Shown piece by piece: positions 47,830 through 58,527 of a stretch of DNA of 64,000 nt; the first letter of the stretch is position 1, and every line of letters starts with the position of its first letter. This DNA is from Cavia porcellus (lineage: Eukaryota; Chordata; Mammalia; Rodentia; Caviidae): the NCBI RefSeq assembly GCF_034190915.1, contig NW_026947490.1, positions 67,569,494 through 67,633,493 on the forward strand, in the 5' to 3' direction. A program made the position numbers and the translations under genes. The notes beneath the pieces are model-generated. The model was not told the origin of the DNA and did not search any database. It worked only from the letters and a program-made list of their open reading frames with translations.

Positions 47830-47920
47830 TTTGTTTTATGGTATCAGAGATGAAACCCAGGGCCTCGGTGTACCAGGCAAATGCTCCACCACTGAACTAC
47901 CTGCTCAGCCTGCCTCCCCC
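47830..47920 (-). repeat. ID SINE (antisense)
   Basis: GAGATGAAACCCAGGGCCTCGG and CTCCACCACTGAACTACCTGC. It lies just past the predicted BAMBI poly(A) site. Confidence 0.75.
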
Positions 47921-48014
47921 CAACTTCAGGTTTTAATTTAGGAAAGACACTACTAAACTTCAGGCAAAAAATATATATATTTTAAAACTCTTTACAACAA
48001 ATCAGGATGTAGGA

Positions 48015-48324
48015 GCTTACACAGAGCACAGCTAGTTTATTTAGGGACTCGATCCCAGCGCCTCTGGATGCAAATAACCCAGGTAACAGTGTGTACATAG
48101 TCTTTTCTCTGCTTTTCATAATTTTAAAGCAAATAATACATTTGACTGTACTCAAGTCTGTGCAAATAATCCTTCAGAAGAAATCCCAAGGTTCTGTCTG
48201 CAGAGGGTCATTCTGCCTCTTGAAGGTGATTAGAAGAACTGTTTTGTCTCCAGATAAAGTGCTCCTGTCCGGCAGAACTCAAGGCCTCCAAGCGTTGGAG
48301 AAGCGTAGATGAGATAAGGCTCTG
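48015..48324 (-). terminator. BAMBI: BAMBI 3' UTR and poly(A) signal
   Basis: The first AATAAA on the minus strand after the stop codon is at 48036-48041. It is followed by a GT-rich stretch (TGTGCTCTGTGTAAG) that fits a downstream element, so cleavage is expected near 48,015-48,025 and the 3' UTR is about 300 nt. A longer isoform using more distal signals cannot be excluded. Confidence 0.6.
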
Positions 48325-48743
48325 TCATACGAACTCCAGCTTCCCGTGGCCACTGTACATGCCCCAGTGAACCAGGGAGAGAATCTTGTCATTGCTGAGG
48401 TCTGCTTGTCGCATTTTATCACAGGTCAGACAACAGTTCTCGTGCCCACTCACAGGCACCACGCACTCTAAGTCTAACTTTGCCACCTGGCCCTTTTTGG
48501 AATGGTGTCCATGAAAGCTGTAGTGCAAACGAGACAGCATTTGTTGTCGCTGGTCCTGCAGCCTCTTGTTCTCACTCCGGAGCATCCTCAAGGCCAACAT
48601 AATCAGCAACACTAATATCAGCCCACCGGCGATAGGCACTGCGATCACCGCTGCCCGAAACCACAGTTCTTTGGAGGAAGTCAGCTCTTGCACCTTGGTG
48701 ATAAGGTTCCTGCTCCCGTCCTGCTGGTACCTGTTTCCTTGCC
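48325..48743 (-). CDS. BAMBI: BAMBI coding exon 3
   Basis: The acceptor cctccttag precedes GGCAAGGAAAC. The exon encodes the juxtamembrane stalk, transmembrane helix and complete cytoplasmic tail, ending in valine and TGA at 48325-48327. The tail is the most conserved part compared with the human protein and contains no kinase motif, as expected for this pseudoreceptor. Confidence 0.98.
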
Positions 48744-51700
48744 CTAAGGAGGACAAACAGATTGATCAGGCTGCAGGTTCAGAGGCATCCAGGATCATCT
48801 GCCCTTTTTACCTGAGCAATACCTTCCAAAATAACTTACAATGAAATCAATTCTATTTAGAAAGTCAATACTGCAAAACTATCCAAAATAGCTTACAAAC
48901 ACTGTTGACAGGCCATCATTTGGGAGATACAATAATAAATGGCCTTTTTAATGTCTTCAAAATACTGAAAACACAGGCAAAGCCTATTATGCAGACAGAC
49001 ATCTAATGCTCAGCAGACAGAAAGCTGCTCAATAGAAAGCCATCTTTGCATTCAGCCCGCCTCTCTCTCTCTGCTGTCTCTAATTACATTAGCAACAAAA
49101 TCAATAGCAGACGCACCAAGTGGTGGCTGTCACAGGCCCAGCCATCAGGCGGCCTTCTATGCCGGGCTTCCACCCACCTGAGGCTTCCCCCTTGGCAGGG
49201 GCGAGGACGTCATGCAGCCCCCTGTAATTGCACATGTCTTCGTGACAGCATTCCACGGTGGGCACAGTGCTGCCTGAGTGGTTCTGGGCCTGTTTGGCTT
49301 GGCAGACGTCTGCTGTGCTCGTGAGAGAGTCCAGGCAGCCATGGGTGAGTGGGGAGTTTGTATTCTGAGGATCGAGAAGTCTGGAGAAGCAGGCGCTGAG
49401 CTCAGACTTGCACATATACCCAGTTGCCACGCAGTGGGCGGCATCGCAGTAGCATCGAATTTCTCCTGAAAACAATGAGAAACCACGTCAAACTCCAAGA
49501 CCGAGAGAATTCTGCTAAGTCCCAAGTTCAAAGGCACTAATTTTAGTTCAAGATGAGTGCCACAGTGCCACGCCACGTATAATGGAAATGGCCTCAAAGC
49601 AGTCAGTGCTTGAAGCTCAATTAATTGTCACTTTACAAAGCACCAAGTCTCACAGCATATTTCTGATGAGGTATACTGAGAAGTTAAAAATCCTCTTGTT
49701 TTTGAAGGAAAAGGCATCCATAACAGTTTTCTTCTACCATAAGGTCTTAAGTCACATTATCTATTCACTTTAATCCTACACAACCATATAGCACAAAAAT
49801 GTTAGGCTTTTGTCAGTATAAATATTTGATCGGAACTACTGAATTGTTTACTATCCCGAAGGACTTGGGCCAAGATTTAAGAGCTTGAGCTAACACCTTA
49901 TAAAGTTATTAACTAGAAACACAACAATCTAGAAATTGCCCAGGTCAGGAGGTTTTAAAACTATGAAACTAGGCAGCTATTTGCAACCTCTCTAGAAAAG
50001 GCAAACTTCGCCTATAAAGATCTTTTCATGCAGAGGAGCTTTTAGCCAGTATATTGTAAAACAGGAACTAGGCAGTTTACAATTAGTGGTTTGCTTGCCA
50101 AAGTCAATTTCTTTCAGCCCAAATGGAACGTCATAAAAGGGGGGAGGGGGATGCGTGCCACTAGGCTAACCTTTCCTCCCCCTTCCCCCCCCCTCCCTTT
50201 CCTCTTCCTCCTCCTCCGCTTTACATGCAATTTAACATGCGACCCGAAAGGGAAAACATCGAAACTGCAAATCCTCAGCTGGTTCAATGAAAACTCCTTA
50301 AGGAAACCTCAAATTTGTCTACAGGCAGTGATTAAAAGTTTCCTTTATAAAAACTTATTCTGTGAGTTGCAAAGGCGCTGTTAACATGTGTCACCATGCA
50401 AGATTTGAGGTTTGTGCATCGAGGTCTAGTCTCTGAAATATAATCAGTGCCTGAAAGTCATCCCTAACAAGGGCGCTATCCAAGCGGGCACATTCTGGTC
50501 ATTGTCACCCGCCACGGCCAACACCACTGTAGGGCAGCAGACAAATGCGCCCAACCTTTCTTTCTTCCCAGTTCCCAATCTGAAGATCTGTCTGGGGAAT
50601 GAAACCGCTCTGAAACTAAACACGGGCACTGTGGCTTTCCGTTCACCTTCCTTCCTCCCCTGTTTTGTGAATGCCTGAGTAAGGTGTCGCATTTAATTAT
50701 CTGTCCAAATTCCAGGCCACCACATGCTGCACTCAGTTTTCACCAGCGCTGCTAATGCTTTCTTTGCTCTAGGAAAAACCAGCCCAGGACAAAACCCAAT
50801 CTTTGGCAACCACAAACAGACAAAGCCAGAGGTCCTGCTCCTGAGTTTCCAACTGCTGTCCTGGATTTGCATCCAAGGCCCTTCCCTTCCCCAGCCTCTT
50901 GTTTCAAGGAAGAGCCTTGCTCTGCAGTAACCTGCTATTTCTTCCTCTTTCCAAGGTTGCTTTGCTGCTCACTGGCCTTAGTGGTAATGCCTGCATCCCC
51001 CTAGGCTGACCAGTTCCACATACAGATTGGAAGTATAAATAAAACAGACTGAAAGTCCATTTTGAGCCTACTAGCCTTGACCTGGTGCAGAAAAAGAAAA
51101 CTGAACACAAGCTTCCATGTTTACAAGGTCTATTTAAAATACTATATTTTCAGTCACCTAAAACAGTCTAATAAAATTCTGACAGGAAACTGGGAAAGTT
51201 CTAAGACTTTCTTTGAAGAAAAAAAAGGGGGGGGAGCCGCATTTCAACCAAGAGAACAGACTTTTGTGTCACCGTATTAAAACTATATTTCTGTCGTTTC
51301 ATAAAGTTTCTTCCTGTGGCATTCGAAAGGCCAGGAGGGGACTGGTATTTTGAAACAGGGAACAATGCCCTTCTGTTTCCCCCCTTTCTACTTACTGTAT
51401 GTGGTGATTAAACAAAAATGTCTGCTCCAGTCAAGATGGCTACAGGAGAGCCTGCTGGCTTCGTTCAAAGCGTTTGAAGTCCGCAGCACTCAGAAATCTC
51501 TGATCCCCTAATTATATCATTATCAGGCACATAGTTTCGGTATCTGCGACTTCAAGTCAGCCTCAGCCCCTCCCTCTCCTGTCGGCCTTTGATAGGGCCA
51601 GGAGGCTCCCTCTGCAGCCGGCGAGGCTGTTATTTAGGTTAATTACACCCTTCCTTCCAAAATAAATAAATACTGTAGCACATCATCCTCGCGGGCCAGC

Positions 51701-52529
51701 TTACCCTTTAACCTCAGCCTGCTACATGGCAATTAGAGAAAAGTGGGGGCTGCGAAGGCTAAATAATGCTTCCTATTCTAAAAAAATAACCCCTCCGGAG
51801 CACAGGAGCTGGAGCCCCCGCAGGGGGAGGTCAGGGACCCCGGATCCCGAGGTGGGGCTACCGCACCCGCGGAGAGGGGAAACCGATCTAGGGAACTGCT
51901 CTTCTTTTGGGGGGTGGAGGGTACACAGTGCCCGTCAAATTTGAGTGGAGCGGGAAACGGGACCTCTGACAGCACCTCTTCCTCCTCCTAGACACGGAGC
52001 ACACTCCCTCACACCTACACTCCCGGAGGCCGCACACCCCCGGTCACACCCACATACACACTCGGGGACCGTGCGTCGCAAGGCGCGCACACTCAGGACC
52101 CGCAGCCTCGCGGAAACACTTCGGAAACTGGCAGAACGACCGACACAGGCTCAGGGGTGCACACACACAATCGGAAACACCCACATCACGCCCGCGAGCC
52201 GCACTCCACACTCCGAGGGACACGGCCCGCCCGCCCTCGCCGGGCTCCCCGGCACCCCAGAGGCTCATGGCACAGGCTCAGGGGCCCCAACCGAGCTGAG
52301 CTGAGGCTGCACTCGCGCCAGCCCGGGGGTCGCGGGCCAGGCCACCGCGAGGCGCCCAGGAGCACCGACCCGTGGCGACCGGACCGCGGCTCCAGCGGGC
52401 GCGGCCCCCGCACGCCCTCCAGACCGCGCCCCGACCCCGGCCCCGCGCCCCACCTCTGGTGAGCAGCACGGCCATGGCGCAGAGCTCCAGCTGCAGCCAG
52501 ACGAAGATGTAGCTGGAGTGGCGCTCCAT
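48325..52529 (-). CDS. BAMBI: BAMBI, TGF-beta/BMP pseudoreceptor (three coding exons, spliced)
   Basis: Join of 52454-52529, 49178-49465 and 48325-48743 on the minus strand gives 76+288+419 = 783 nt: 260 residues and TGA. BAMBI is a single-pass membrane pseudoreceptor related to type I TGF-beta receptors but lacking a kinase domain; it dampens BMP, activin and TGF-beta signalling by joining receptor complexes. Seen here: a hydrophobic signal peptide (about 1-20), an ectodomain with ten cysteines (30, 32, 37, 44, 51, 69, 80, 98, 99, 104) ending in the CCHEDMCN finger typical of the receptor family, one N-glycosylation sequon (NHS at 87-89), a transmembrane helix (about 152-173) starting AAVIAVPIAGG, and a short cytoplasmic tail ending KLEFV. 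Length equals the human protein, and differences from human as I recall it are mostly conservative and in the ectodomain. The start at 52529 gives the conserved N-terminus. No frameshift, stop or missing key residue is seen, so it looks functional. Confidence 0.98.
48744..49177 (-). other. BAMBI: BAMBI intron 2 (434 nt)
   Basis: Short phase-1 intron with donor GTGGGT and acceptor ccttag. No repeat or other feature is seen in it. Confidence 0.92.
49178..49465 (-). CDS. BAMBI: BAMBI coding exon 2
   Basis: The acceptor ttttcag precedes GAGAAATTCGATGC and the donor is GTGGGT after ...GAAGCCTCAG. At 288 nt it encodes the whole cysteine-rich ectodomain, including all ten mature cysteines and the NHS sequon. 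Both junctions are phase 1, so the exon is a cassette that keeps frame. Confidence 0.97.
49466..52453 (-). other. BAMBI: BAMBI intron 1 (2,988 nt)
   Basis: GT...AG intron between the signal-peptide and ectodomain exons. No SINE or LINE is evident anywhere in it, in contrast to the SINE-rich flanks. It holds an AT-rich middle and a likely regulatory segment near 51.42-51.70 kb. Its first 0.6 kb (high coordinates) lies in the CpG island. Confidence 0.9.
51420..51700. promoter_or_regulatory. BAMBI: Candidate intronic enhancer in BAMBI intron 1
   Basis: Non-repetitive segment rich in factor-type motifs: TTCAAAGCGTTTGAA at 51464-51478 (perfect 6-3-6 inverted repeat containing a TCF/LEF-type CTTTGAA on the minus strand), CTTTGAT at 51587-51593 (TCF/LEF consensus), CCTAATTATATCATTATC (homeodomain/GATA-like) and GGTTAATTACAC (homeodomain). 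BAMBI is a reported beta-catenin/TCF target; the role of these particular sites is inference. Confidence 0.4.
52454..52529 (-). CDS. BAMBI: BAMBI coding exon 1
   Basis: It runs from the ATG at 52529 to a GTGGGG donor and encodes the signal peptide (25 codons plus one base, phase 1). The ATG is followed by G at +4, a moderate initiation context. The frame stays open upstream of the ATG, so the start is chosen by conservation of the protein N-terminus (HSSYIF...ELCAMAVLL). Confidence 0.96.
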
Positions 52530-52780
52530 GGGCGCCCCGCCGGCGCGCGGCCGCCGAGCCTCCGTCCCCGGGCGCGCAGGGCATGGGTCCCGCGGCGGCG
52601 GCGTCAGGGGCCGGGCCGCTGCATGGATGGGGCGCGGCGAGGGCGCGCGGAGGCTCGCCCGCACGCGGACGCACGCCGCCGCAGTCCCGCGTGGGCTCCC
52701 GCCGACGGCCGTTCGCAGGGTAGCAGCGGGCGGCAGCGCCCGGTCGGCCTCGGGACCAGAACCTCGCCCCTCCGCCTGCG
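52530..52780 (-). other. BAMBI: BAMBI 5' leader with two upstream ATGs
   Basis: The leader lies between the predicted start site and the BAMBI ATG. It contains a seven-codon uORF (52604-52624, MQRPGP then TGA) and a second ATG at 52582-52584. The second frame overlaps the BAMBI start out of frame and would end at a TGA at 49402-49404 in exon 2 (64 residues). Both upstream ATGs have weak contexts (pyrimidine at -3, C at +4), which suits leaky scanning. Confidence 0.55.
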
Positions 52781-52870
52781 CCCGCCCGCCCGGCAGGCTC
52801 CGGCTATAAATACTGCCGCGCTGGGCACCGGCCCGCCCCGGCCGCACTGGCGCCGCGCTATTGGCCACGC
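52770..52870 (-). promoter_or_regulatory. BAMBI: BAMBI core promoter (CCAAT box and TATA-like box)
   Basis: Read on the minus strand, GGCCAATAG (about 52858-52866) is followed about 50 bases later by TATTTATAG (52804-52812). That is the usual spacing for a CCAAT box near -80 and a TATA box near -30, and it predicts a start site near 52,780 and a leader of about 250 nt. The same TATA site reads TATAAATA on the plus strand, so divergent initiation is possible. GC-rich Sp1-like tracts surround it. The start site itself is inferred. Confidence 0.65.
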
Positions 52871-53339
52871 GCGCCTGTTAATCATCCGGCACCGGGGCGG
52901 CCCAGACGCGGCGAGGGGGGCGTGCCCCGGCCTGGAACGGCGCCCGCGTCCGGCTGCGCCGCCGGCTGCTGGGCGCGCGCGCCCCCTGGCGGACACCTTG
53001 CGGCCGGGGCGGCTCTGCCGGGACCGCACGGCAGCTCGGCCCGCGGACGCCAGCGCCTCCCTCCCCTGCGGCGCGCTCGGGAGCCGGCGGGGCGGCTGGG
53101 ATCGATACGGCCAGCCTGCCGGCTGGGATCGGCGGAGACAGGCCCGGGCCGCCCGGAGGGTCGGCGAGAATTAGCAAACCCGAAAGCGCCGGCGCCGGCG
53201 AGGCGACCCGGGGGCTGACGCCGGTCACCGGGTCGCGCGGCCCGGCGCGGTCGATGGCGCTGCGCAGGCCGGAGCGGCCGGGGCCGGCTCGCGTGCTTGT
53301 CCGAGGAGCTGCCTCGCAGCCCTTGTCATCGGCGGAAGG

Positions 53340-56110
53340 AATGCTTTTCCCAGTCCCCTCCGCCAAAACATGAGCTTAGCAGAAGTCTCCCATTTGCAGA
53401 GCTTCTGAGTCTAGGGTCAGCCCATGTTTCCTTCTCCTGCTTCGAAGGGCGAGAAAACGGAGTGGAGAGGCGCGTTTTCCGCCCGGCTGGAAGGTGCGCG
53501 GTCACAGGCTTTGGGGCTGCAATGTGGACGCGAACTTGACTCGGAACTGGGCTGGTGTGGCGGGGAGCTCTGGCTTGGCAAAAGCCAAACAGAAGTGAAG
53601 AACGACAGAAAAGCCGATCTCGAAGACTGAAAATCAAGGAAAACGTATCTCAAAAGCCTAACCTTGTAAAGTTAGGATGTAGAGCTGCAGGATGTAGGTA
53701 ATGAAATCGCCCTTGAAAGGCAGTGTTTCCATGCAGAAAAGATAAAAAAATGGTTCCATACACGCCGGCCTACAACTTGCTAGAATAAAATTGCATCCAC
53801 TGTGTAAAGAGGGAAAAGCAAATCCTGGAGAAATTTTCAGAAGGAATCAAACTGATCAGAGTACCAGGGGGGGTGGGGGGATCAGTGTGAACTTTCCAGG
53901 ACCATGAGAACCTTGGAGAGTTAATACTAAGGGGTCCCTGCAAACCGGTCATTCCAAGTGTAACTTAAGAGTCACTTACTAGCTAAAAGAAACTTGGAGA
54001 GTAGTATCTTCAGCAGCTTGGGAGCTCCTCATTGGCAGGGATCATGAGCTTGGGATCATACGGATGTCCGTGCCTAGACAGTAAAGCACAGCACGGTTGG
54101 ATGATGACACAGAACTCCTTGCGTGATGTTTCGATGCGTGAAAGAAAGAAGTGGCTAGTCCGAAAAGGTAAAAATCCACCAGTAAGACCTGCTAGAAAGC
54201 AGCGGCCCCGAGGAGGACTCTTAAAAAGGAAAGATGTTTCAGGAGGGCCGTTATAGCCACAGAGGACCACAGGAACGTAGACATAAAATTGGTTAGTTGT
54301 GTGGGATGGGCGTGGTAGGTGCATTTGCAAGCAATTGTTTGTGTCTGCAGTATGAAATAAGGAGCAAGAGCTGGACAGAGAGGAACCATGAACTCTGTTT
54401 ATCTCTGATGCAGATAATAGTTGCTATACAGCCCAGGGGAACTAGGTAAAAGCTGTGCCATAGTAGACACCTAGGGACTTCCTAGCCCCTTTCACTGGAA
54501 TGAGTATTGGGGGTACTGGCCGCTGGACCAAGAGACAGTATTGTGGCCATGTCTAGTTACGTGACCAAAGCTGTGAGCCAGATAGGTTTTCTCTTCTGGA
54601 TCTTTGGAAGGAGATACTGTGCTGGCGTCTCTAAGAGGAGGGCAACTCACCAGAGACTTAAAAACTTAGAGCTCCACCTGTCTGCAGAGAGAGAAAAAAC
54701 GACAAAGATGGGCCCAGAATCAAGGATTTAAATCCTAGTGAATTTCCTGTCCATGGGCTTCACTTCACCTGAGGGTCCATAGCAAGATTAACTCAGTAAT
54801 CTTTAAAAAGTCCCCCCTTTTTATTCAGGGTTCTTTTTTCGAAACCCAAAGGTACTTGTATTTTATTGAATTAATATCTACTTTTATTATTGCAAGTTAT
54901 TTTTTTTGTTCCGGACACCATTCAAAGTAAGAGTTTGAGATCCATTCTGTAGACAATGATTTCAATTGCTTTGTTTTTTATTATTAATGGGCAAACTTTT
55001 TAAATGGCTAGAAATTAGTTTTAAGAGAAACAAGTCTGCACTTTAATGGTTTTGGAGCAGACATAGAGTTTTCAACTAAGTGAGTGAGAGTGTTTGAATC
55101 AATGTGGAAAATCACAATTGGTTTAGGGATGATATATCAATTATGAGACCGTATCTGTAGTCGAGAGAATGGGCAACAGTTGTAATTCAATTTAAGACTA
55201 TTAAGGAAAATTGCTTCTCTATAGAATTTTACTTATGTCCTGTACATAATTCAGTCATTACTTTCCTACATGTAGGTTGATCAGTAGAGAGGAAAACAGT
55301 AAAACCCAATGTTATTTTGAAGTTTCAATCGAGTAATAAAATGAATGAACAAATTTTTTTATTCTCATGAAACGAATTCTGAAAATGCAACCTGAAAACA
55401 AGCTTTGTATACACCAAACAGGAAATAGATTCTAGGCATAAATAATATAAACATTCACAATAGTTTTATTTTATTACCATCATATAATAATCTACATGTG
55501 ATTTATTCCTGGATTCATATACTAGGTAATCATTGCATAGCACTTGATATGTTTTTAAGTTTGTCCTAAACCACGAAACTCGTTTTGTTAATAGTTGAGG
55601 TTTATCTGCCTCAGAGATAAACATAGTTCACCAATATCATCTTATCCAAAGAATGCTTTTTTCCCCTATAGTTCTATGTACAATCTCATTTTCAGTAATG
55701 TCTCTCTTCCCTGTGCTTTCCGTAGGTTTTGTTCAGAGAAAAAGCTGCTGGTTCAAGCTCCTGGCCAGCACATAAACAACGAATGTAGTTCTCAATGGAA
55801 TCTAACATTTCTGCCTGTCACTCCAATCTTCCATCAGCTAACAATCCGCAGGGATTGGGTAACACTTTGAATTCCCAGTAGCAGCTTTTCAAAAAAATCA
55901 TTTGTACTAAGCAGAAGTTAGGGTTCAGATCTGAAATTTACATGTACCAGATTAAGGTCAAAGTTGAGAGAACAGCCCAGCTCAGTGGCATAGCCATCTA
56001 GTGAGAGTTTGTTTGTTTAGTTTCGATTTGTCGTGTTTTTCTCTGAAATGGGAAAGGAGGTAAAGAACTGACCGCAGTCTGTCAGGTAGTGTGGTCACAC
56101 AGGAAGGACG
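53340..56110. other. BAMBI upstream flank, repeat-free, no gene seen
   Basis: Immediately upstream of the CpG island and free of recognised transposons for about 2.8 kb. 54.8-55.6 kb is strongly AT-rich. No exon or coding frame recognised. Confidence 0.45.
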
Positions 56111-56111
56111 T

Positions 56112-56202
56112 GGCCAGGGGTGGGATATGGCTCAATGGTAGGGCACTTGCCTAGCATGTAGGGTGCTCTGGGTTCCATCCCTAGCACCACAAAAAATAAG
56201 TT
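56112..56202 (+). repeat. ID SINE, well preserved
   Basis: GGGGTGGGATATGGCTCAATGGTAGG and GGGTTCCATCCCTAGCACCAC. Confidence 0.8.
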
Positions 56203-56344
56203 GGATACAAGTACACATAAATAGACAAGGCAAGACTGAAACTCATTCCAAAATGTCCGTGCTTCTGTAGGCCAGCATAAACCTGCTATGGGGTCTTACG
56301 AATAAACTTTTACTAGAGTTAATTTTTTTGAAAAATTTAGAAAT

Positions 56345-56450
56345 GTGGGGCTGAAGATTTAGCTCAGTGGCATAAGCACCTGCCTTGCAAGCAGGCAGTC
56401 GTGAGTTAGATCTCTGGTACCAATAAAAAAGAAAAAGACAAAAAAAAAAA
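56345..56450 (+). mobile_element. Young tRNA-derived SINE (UGC anticodon type), copy 3
   Basis: Same body and tail core as the copies near 35.1 and 43.3 kb, with a few substitutions (B box GAGTTAGATCT). Flanked by similar but imperfect AAATTTAGAAA-type repeats, so it is somewhat older. Confidence 0.8.
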
Positions 56451-56558
56451 TTTTAGAAACTCAGTAGTGGGCATTACAGTGTGACATAAATTCTGTGTCC
56501 ATTTTTGGTCACTGCATAAATCTCTGGTCTATTTGGTTGTGTTAACGTAACTCCTAAT

Positions 56559-56610
56559 TAGACCAGTAGGATTTTTTTTTTTTTTTTTTTTTTTAGACCA
56601 GTAGGATTTT
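56559..56610 (-). mobile_element. Tail-only retroinsertion: poly(T) between target duplications
   Basis: The 17-mer TAGACCAGTAGGATTTT occurs at 56559-56575 and again at 56594-56610, with only T residues between. On the minus strand the duplication starts at TT/AAAA, the L1 endonuclease site, so this looks like an insertion 5'-truncated down to its poly(A) tail. Confidence 0.75.
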
Positions 56611-57340
56611 AAGAAATCGCTCAGTGGCCTGCTAATGTGCATTACCTAGCAGTGGCTTACTTACCATTGCCGTCAAATAATGATCTTGACTTCTTTCTTT
56701 TTTTAACTAAAATTATGAATTAATCCTTTAAAAGTGACACAAACCATTTCCCGTCTAAGAAAATATCACCAATCCTGAACGCAACAAACAGTATTTTTAC
56801 TGCCATCGACTTAGCACTTAACGCTTCCTTTTGATATGTAATTTAAAGATGTTTATGGGAAGCAGATGGGGATGGGAGAAGACAGGAGAGTAGGAGGGGA
56901 GGGGAGGGAAGGTAAACGGAAGTGAAATGTTGGAGATGGGATTGTGTGTGTGCCAGGTCTCTAAGGTGAATGGAATTATTATGTAACATAAACATACACA
57001 TTTTTAAAAACTGAAAACAACCCATGGGAATCCAAACCTTGATAATTTCATTAGACAGCGGAACATTGAGATGCTTGCTTGCCACTGGCTGCAACCTTGA
57101 GTCTTTTACAGCTGCACACTCCTCTTCCGCCTTGCATGGGCCCATAATGACTGCTCTTATCTCGGCCAGTGCTAGACCCTCAGGACTGGAGTCTGACAAG
57201 AGGAAATGAAGGCTTCCACAGTGTGACATTCTGAAACGACTGCTGTCTGCCATCCTGTTTTCATCACTGACATTGCTGTAATTTCAGTTTCTCTGGAGTC
57301 ACTTTTCAAAATCAGAACTAAAATTGCACTCGCTATGTCC

Positions 57341-57371
57341 AATGATATATGTATTATATATATATATATAT
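57341..57371. repeat. (TA)n microsatellite
   Basis: About 10 pure TA units preceded by imperfect ones. Confidence 0.9.
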
Positions 57372-57638
57372 TAGAATGGTTACATCTAGCTAATTAGCAA
57401 ATGTGTAGCTGCATATAGTTATCATTTTTGTAGTGATCCATGTTTCAAGAAAACAACAGATCATATTTGCTGGGGTCACCATGCTATGTAGTAGATCTCT
57501 TGAAGTTATTCCTCCTACCTGACTGCACTGCCAACAGCTGCTCACCCACCCCACCTGCTAGTCTCCTTGGCCTCTGGTAACTGCTGGCCTCTCCTGCTGG
57601 TCTCTCATTCTCCTTTTCATATTCCACATAAGTACAGT

Positions 57639-58041
57639 TGCCTTAGTTACTCTTCTTTGTGCTGAGACAAAATACCTGACACTCAAAGTTAAAAGGGAAA
57701 ATGTTTATTTAGCTCAGGGTTTGTAGAGATTTCAGTCCATCATCACCTGCTGGCTCCAAGGCAGGGTGGTGTGGCACAGGGGCATCACAGAAGAGAAACA
57801 TTCATGATGTGCACAAGGTAGCAAAGCAAGAAGGAACCTATCAGGGTCTTTCTGCCCCTTTTATCTAGATTACTTAGAGTATGGAGCACTCATACCCTTA
57901 ACCCTAGTGCCCTTGAGCGTGGTGTTGCACCATGAATCAATCCCAGCATCACACACTCATAATCCAGCCACCTCTGAAAAGCCCCATCTATAAATAGCAT
58001 GATGCTAGGGGAGGGGGGGCATCTAGACATGAGCCATAACA
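57639..58041 (-). mobile_element. MaLR/MT-type solo LTR (antisense) inside L1
   Basis: Ends TGCCTTAGTTAC...GAGCCATAACA (TG...CA), 403 bp, flanked by the 5-bp duplication ACAGT (57634-57638) / ACAGC (58042-58046). Sequence order (AGACAAAATACCTGACAC, GGCTCCAAGGCAGGG, CATCTAGACATGAGCC) matches the outer LTR near 38.9 kb. Nonautonomous ERVL-MaLR solo LTR with no coding part. Confidence 0.8.
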
Positions 58042-58527
58042 ACAGCTATGCCATATTTGTCTTTCTAGAATTCTTTCTAGAATAGCCTAGAATTTCTTTC
58101 ACTTAATATCATGTCCATTAGATTCATCATTGCGGTCATAAAATTACAAGATTCCCTCATTTTTGTGGCTGAGTAGTACTCTACTGTGCAAATATGCCAT
58201 GTTTTCTCCATGTATGCATCAATGGACATTTAGGTTGTGTCCATATCTTGGCCATGAAGATACTCTGTGCTACAAAGAACACAGTAATACAGGTACTCTT
58301 CCATATACTGATTTCATTTCCTCTAGGTATTATGGAATTATTGGATCATAGAAATATTTTTAGTATTTTGAGGAACCTCCATTCTGATTTTCACAATGGC
58401 TGTACTAATTTACATTCCTACTAACTGTAAAGGGCTCTGTTTTGTCCAGTCTTCACTAACACTCACTTTTTTTTTTTTTTTATCTGTATGGTAATACCCA
58501 TTCTTATAGGAGTGAAGAGGATCCTCT

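Larger units (their letters stand above)
51790..53340. promoter_or_regulatory. BAMBI: CpG island over BAMBI exon 1 and promoter
   Basis: Very GC- and CpG-rich, densest between about 52,180 and 53,290, covering the promoter, exon 1 and the start of intron 1. It ends sharply upstream near 53.34 kb. The long open frames within it on both strands are a side effect of high GC content. Boundaries were judged by eye. Confidence 0.85.

Noticed and set aside
52186..53366. Many long overlapping frames (up to 218 codons) on both strands in the CpG island
   Set aside because: High GC removes stop codons; the translations are Ala/Arg/Pro/Gly-rich with no domain, overlap in all frames, and several begin at GTG rather than ATG.
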